From: Hexactinellida sp. DTS-2022 | Lineage: Eukaryota; Porifera; Hexactinellida | Direction: 5' to 3' | Assembly (NCBI GenBank): GCA_028753945.1 | Contig: JAPNXP010000009.1 | Span: forward strand, 1,364,001-1,428,000 | Length of the DNA: 64,000 bases | Part shown: positions 62,495 to 64,000 of the stretch, piece after piece | How the letters are laid out: every line of letters begins with the position of its first letter | Numbering within the stretch: the stretch's first letter is position 1 | Notes under the pieces: model-generated | What the model saw: the letters and a program-made list of their open reading frames with translations, nothing else | The model's database searches: none | Told to the model about the DNA's origin: nothing | Position numbers and translations under genes: made by a program

Positions 62495-64000
62495 TCAATT
62501 CAAACGAATGATAGGGAAATGCTTAGACAAACAAAAATCGAATTCTGGCGGGTGGGTGGTGTTCATTTTGTGGCCAGAAGCTGCCAGGTTCATTGTCACG
62601 ATATTCATTTTAGCAACTTTCAGTATCTTCTCCTGCTCGGGAGTTTTGCATTCTATATTTTCAAGACTGGTTTTAGCGACCTGAAAATGCTTGGAAGAAG
62701 ATTGGAACATTTTGTCTCTCTCCGCTGGGTTCAGCTGTTCGATATCTGAGTTTTTAATGTACTTTTCGTACAAGAGAGGATTCGGGGTGGAGAGGTAAGA
62801 GAAGGGGAGGAACCTCTGTTCGTAGCAATACTCCTTCTTTCCCTGTTCAAACGTGGGCACTGTTATCTTATTCGCCAGCTTGAGGCCCTCGATAGCTCTG
62901 AGGTACCCAATGGTGATCAGCCGAAGTATGTTCAGATAGACTCTCTCGTTATCAAACCCTTGAACCTTTAGAGTAAAATCCTTCTTATTGCGCTTTTTAG
63001 CACCGCTTCCCTTGCTTTTCTTCCCGACAGGCTCCGAGGTGGCTGAGAGCAGATTCTGTGTCATCTCTGCACAGGACTGTCTGCACCCAAGGAGGTACTC
63101 CATGTACCAGAATATGTAGTGGAACTCGAACAGACTGTAGAGCTCGTACTCGAATCCCAGCTGGAGATAGTCCGTCATAATCTGCAGGATGTGGTACAGG
63201 ACCCAGGAGACAAAGTAGCCGATGTGACTCTCGGGAGGGGACACTTGTTCCCCGATTTTGTGCAACTGAACATCGAATGAGTCAGCATCAGTCAGCATCT
63301 GGCCCAGAGACTGGAAGGTGGAGTGTTGGAGGGTTTGGTACTGGCGGGCTCTGCTGAGACACAGGTAGTTCAGAACCTCCAGCACTGAGGTCTGCACTCG
63401 CGCCAGGAACTGGCCGACTAGCTTGCGAGTGTGCGGCTTAGCTGACATCTTAGAGGCGGGGTTGAGGGAGGGGGGATTGCAGAAGAACTTGATCTCATCT
63501 CGGAGCCATAAATCGAACTGGTAGTTCCCAAGGAGTTGGTTCCGGTAGCAGAGCATCTGCTTGAGGTAGGAGCGAGCGAGCACATTGGGGCGGAGCTTGT
63601 CAGTGGGGTCCTTGGAGAAGGAGGATATGTGCTGGTAGATGGATCTGAAGCTGTCGTGTCTGAGGATCGAGACTACCGAAGCCAGGTCTTCCAGGCAGTG
63701 CTTGACACAAGCAGTGGACTCTTGGAATGCAAGGATTGAAGTCTTTCTGGGGTTTGGGGGCAGCAGTGTCAAATCAGGAGACTCGAACCCATACGCCGCC
63801 CAGTCAGTAACCTCAGCGGCAAACGAGTGAGTGTGACAAATAGAGTCTAACAACTTGACAGCAGCCATGATATGTGAGTAAGCAGTCTCCATGAAGGAGA
63901 GATCAGGGAACATGTCCAGCGAACAGACCGCGGCATACAGCACCTGCATCAGCCTCACGCGCAGCAGTATACTCCCCTCGCAATTCAGCTGTTTCAGCAA
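62495..64000 (-). CDS. NAA35: NAA35, auxiliary subunit of N-terminal acetyltransferase NatC, 3' part
   Basis: The frame is open at the right window edge, so the N-terminus is missing; 501 codons plus stop are visible as one exon. Landmarks of the MAK10/NAA35 family are present: the helical LAVLYHA-type segment (here FVSWVLYHILQIMTDYLQLGFEYELYS in part), HYIFWYMEYLLG, YCYEQRFLPFSYLSTPNPL, and the family-typical end KHFQVAKTSLENIE, then PPEFDFCLSKHFPIIRL. NAA35 scaffolds NAA30 and NAA38 on the ribosome to acetylate Met-hydrophobic N-termini. It is the upstream member of the NAA35-MCM8 pair. Confidence 0.93.
   Translation of the reverse strand: MLKQLNCEGSILLRVRLMQVLYAAVCSLDMFPDLSFMETAYSHIMAAVKLLDSICHTHSFAAEVTDWAAYGFESPDLTLLPPNPRKTSILAFQESTACVKHCLEDLASVVSILRHDSFRSIYQHISSFSKDPTDKLRPNVLARSYLKQMLCYRNQLLGNYQFDLWLRDEIKFFCNPPSLNPASKMSAKPHTRKLVGQFLARVQTSVLEVLNYLCLSRARQYQTLQHSTFQSLGQMLTDADSFDVQLHKIGEQVSPPESHIGYFVSWVLYHILQIMTDYLQLGFEYELYSLFEFHYIFWYMEYLLGCRQSCAEMTQNLLSATSEPVGKKSKGSGAKKRNKKDFTLKVQGFDNERVYLNILRLITIGYLRAIEGLKLANKITVPTFEQGKKEYCYEQRFLPFSYLSTPNPLLYEKYIKNSDIEQLNPAERDKMFQSSSKHFQVAKTSLENIECKTPEQEKILKVAKMNIVTMNLAASGHKMNTTHPPEFDFCLSKHFPIIRLN

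Overview
The window is a gene-dense stretch of an invertebrate metazoan nuclear genome. Evidence for an animal: short AT-rich spliceosomal introns (about 45 bp to 2.3 kb) and animal-type genes such as a ZMYND8/11-type MYND protein, DDX3, coactosin, MCU, CAPN7, AIMP2, ZNFX1, PPP6C, RPB1 with a heptad CTD, Mu-class GSTs and MCM8. CFAP184/CCDC96 implies ciliated or flagellated cells. The phylum cannot be fixed from sequence alone. Coding sequence is clearly more GC-rich than introns and spacers.

Layout. 1-15985 (+): 3' end of a MYND-finger gene, DDX3 (15 exons), an intronless alpha/beta hydrolase, intronless CFAP184, a two-domain coactosin-like gene (10 exons) and a mitochondrial-type rhodanese. 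16200-21551 (-): a WSCD-like sulfotransferase and an unrecognised multipass membrane protein. 21.7-23.7 kb: a decayed hAT-like element carrying a broken ORF. 24207-50630 (+), a tight co-directional run: MCU, DPH3, CAPN7 (with an intronless CDC6 nested in one intron), an intronless 6-kb ZNFX1, SERP1/RAMP4, an unrecognised 444-aa protein, PPP6C and RPB1/POLR2A. 51101-52492: divergent PYM1 (-) and MGMT (+). 52768-64000 (-): AIMP2, two Mu-class GSTs, MCM8 (with an intronless GIMAP/AIG1-like GTPase nested in one intron) and the 3' part of NAA35.

The genes are mostly housekeeping: transcription (RPB1), replication and recombination (CDC6, MCM8), repair (MGMT), translation and mRNA metabolism (DDX3, PYM1, AIMP2, DPH3, SERP1, NAA35), mitochondrial calcium entry (MCU), detoxification (GSTs) and RNA-based defence (ZNFX1). 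Exon structures were derived by hand from splice sites and family conservation. For DDX3, coactosin, CAPN7, SERP1, PPP6C, RPB1 and MCM8 the summed exons are an exact multiple of three.

Noteworthy points: two intronless genes nested in sense orientation inside introns of unrelated genes; short stop-to-ATG gaps (118-224 bp) with TAG/CAG acceptor-like sites just before many start codons, suggesting operons with spliced-leader trans-splicing; a PAM2-like motif at the DDX3 N-terminus; a DIVE instead of DIME pore motif in MCU; a Walker A Ser-to-Gly change in MCM8; a fused pair of coactosin domains; and many short inverted-repeat transposons (TA-flanked pogo/mariner-like and hAT-like with 8-bp target duplications), some carrying repeated GCGAAGC mini-hairpins. 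No rRNA, tRNA or CRISPR array was recognised.
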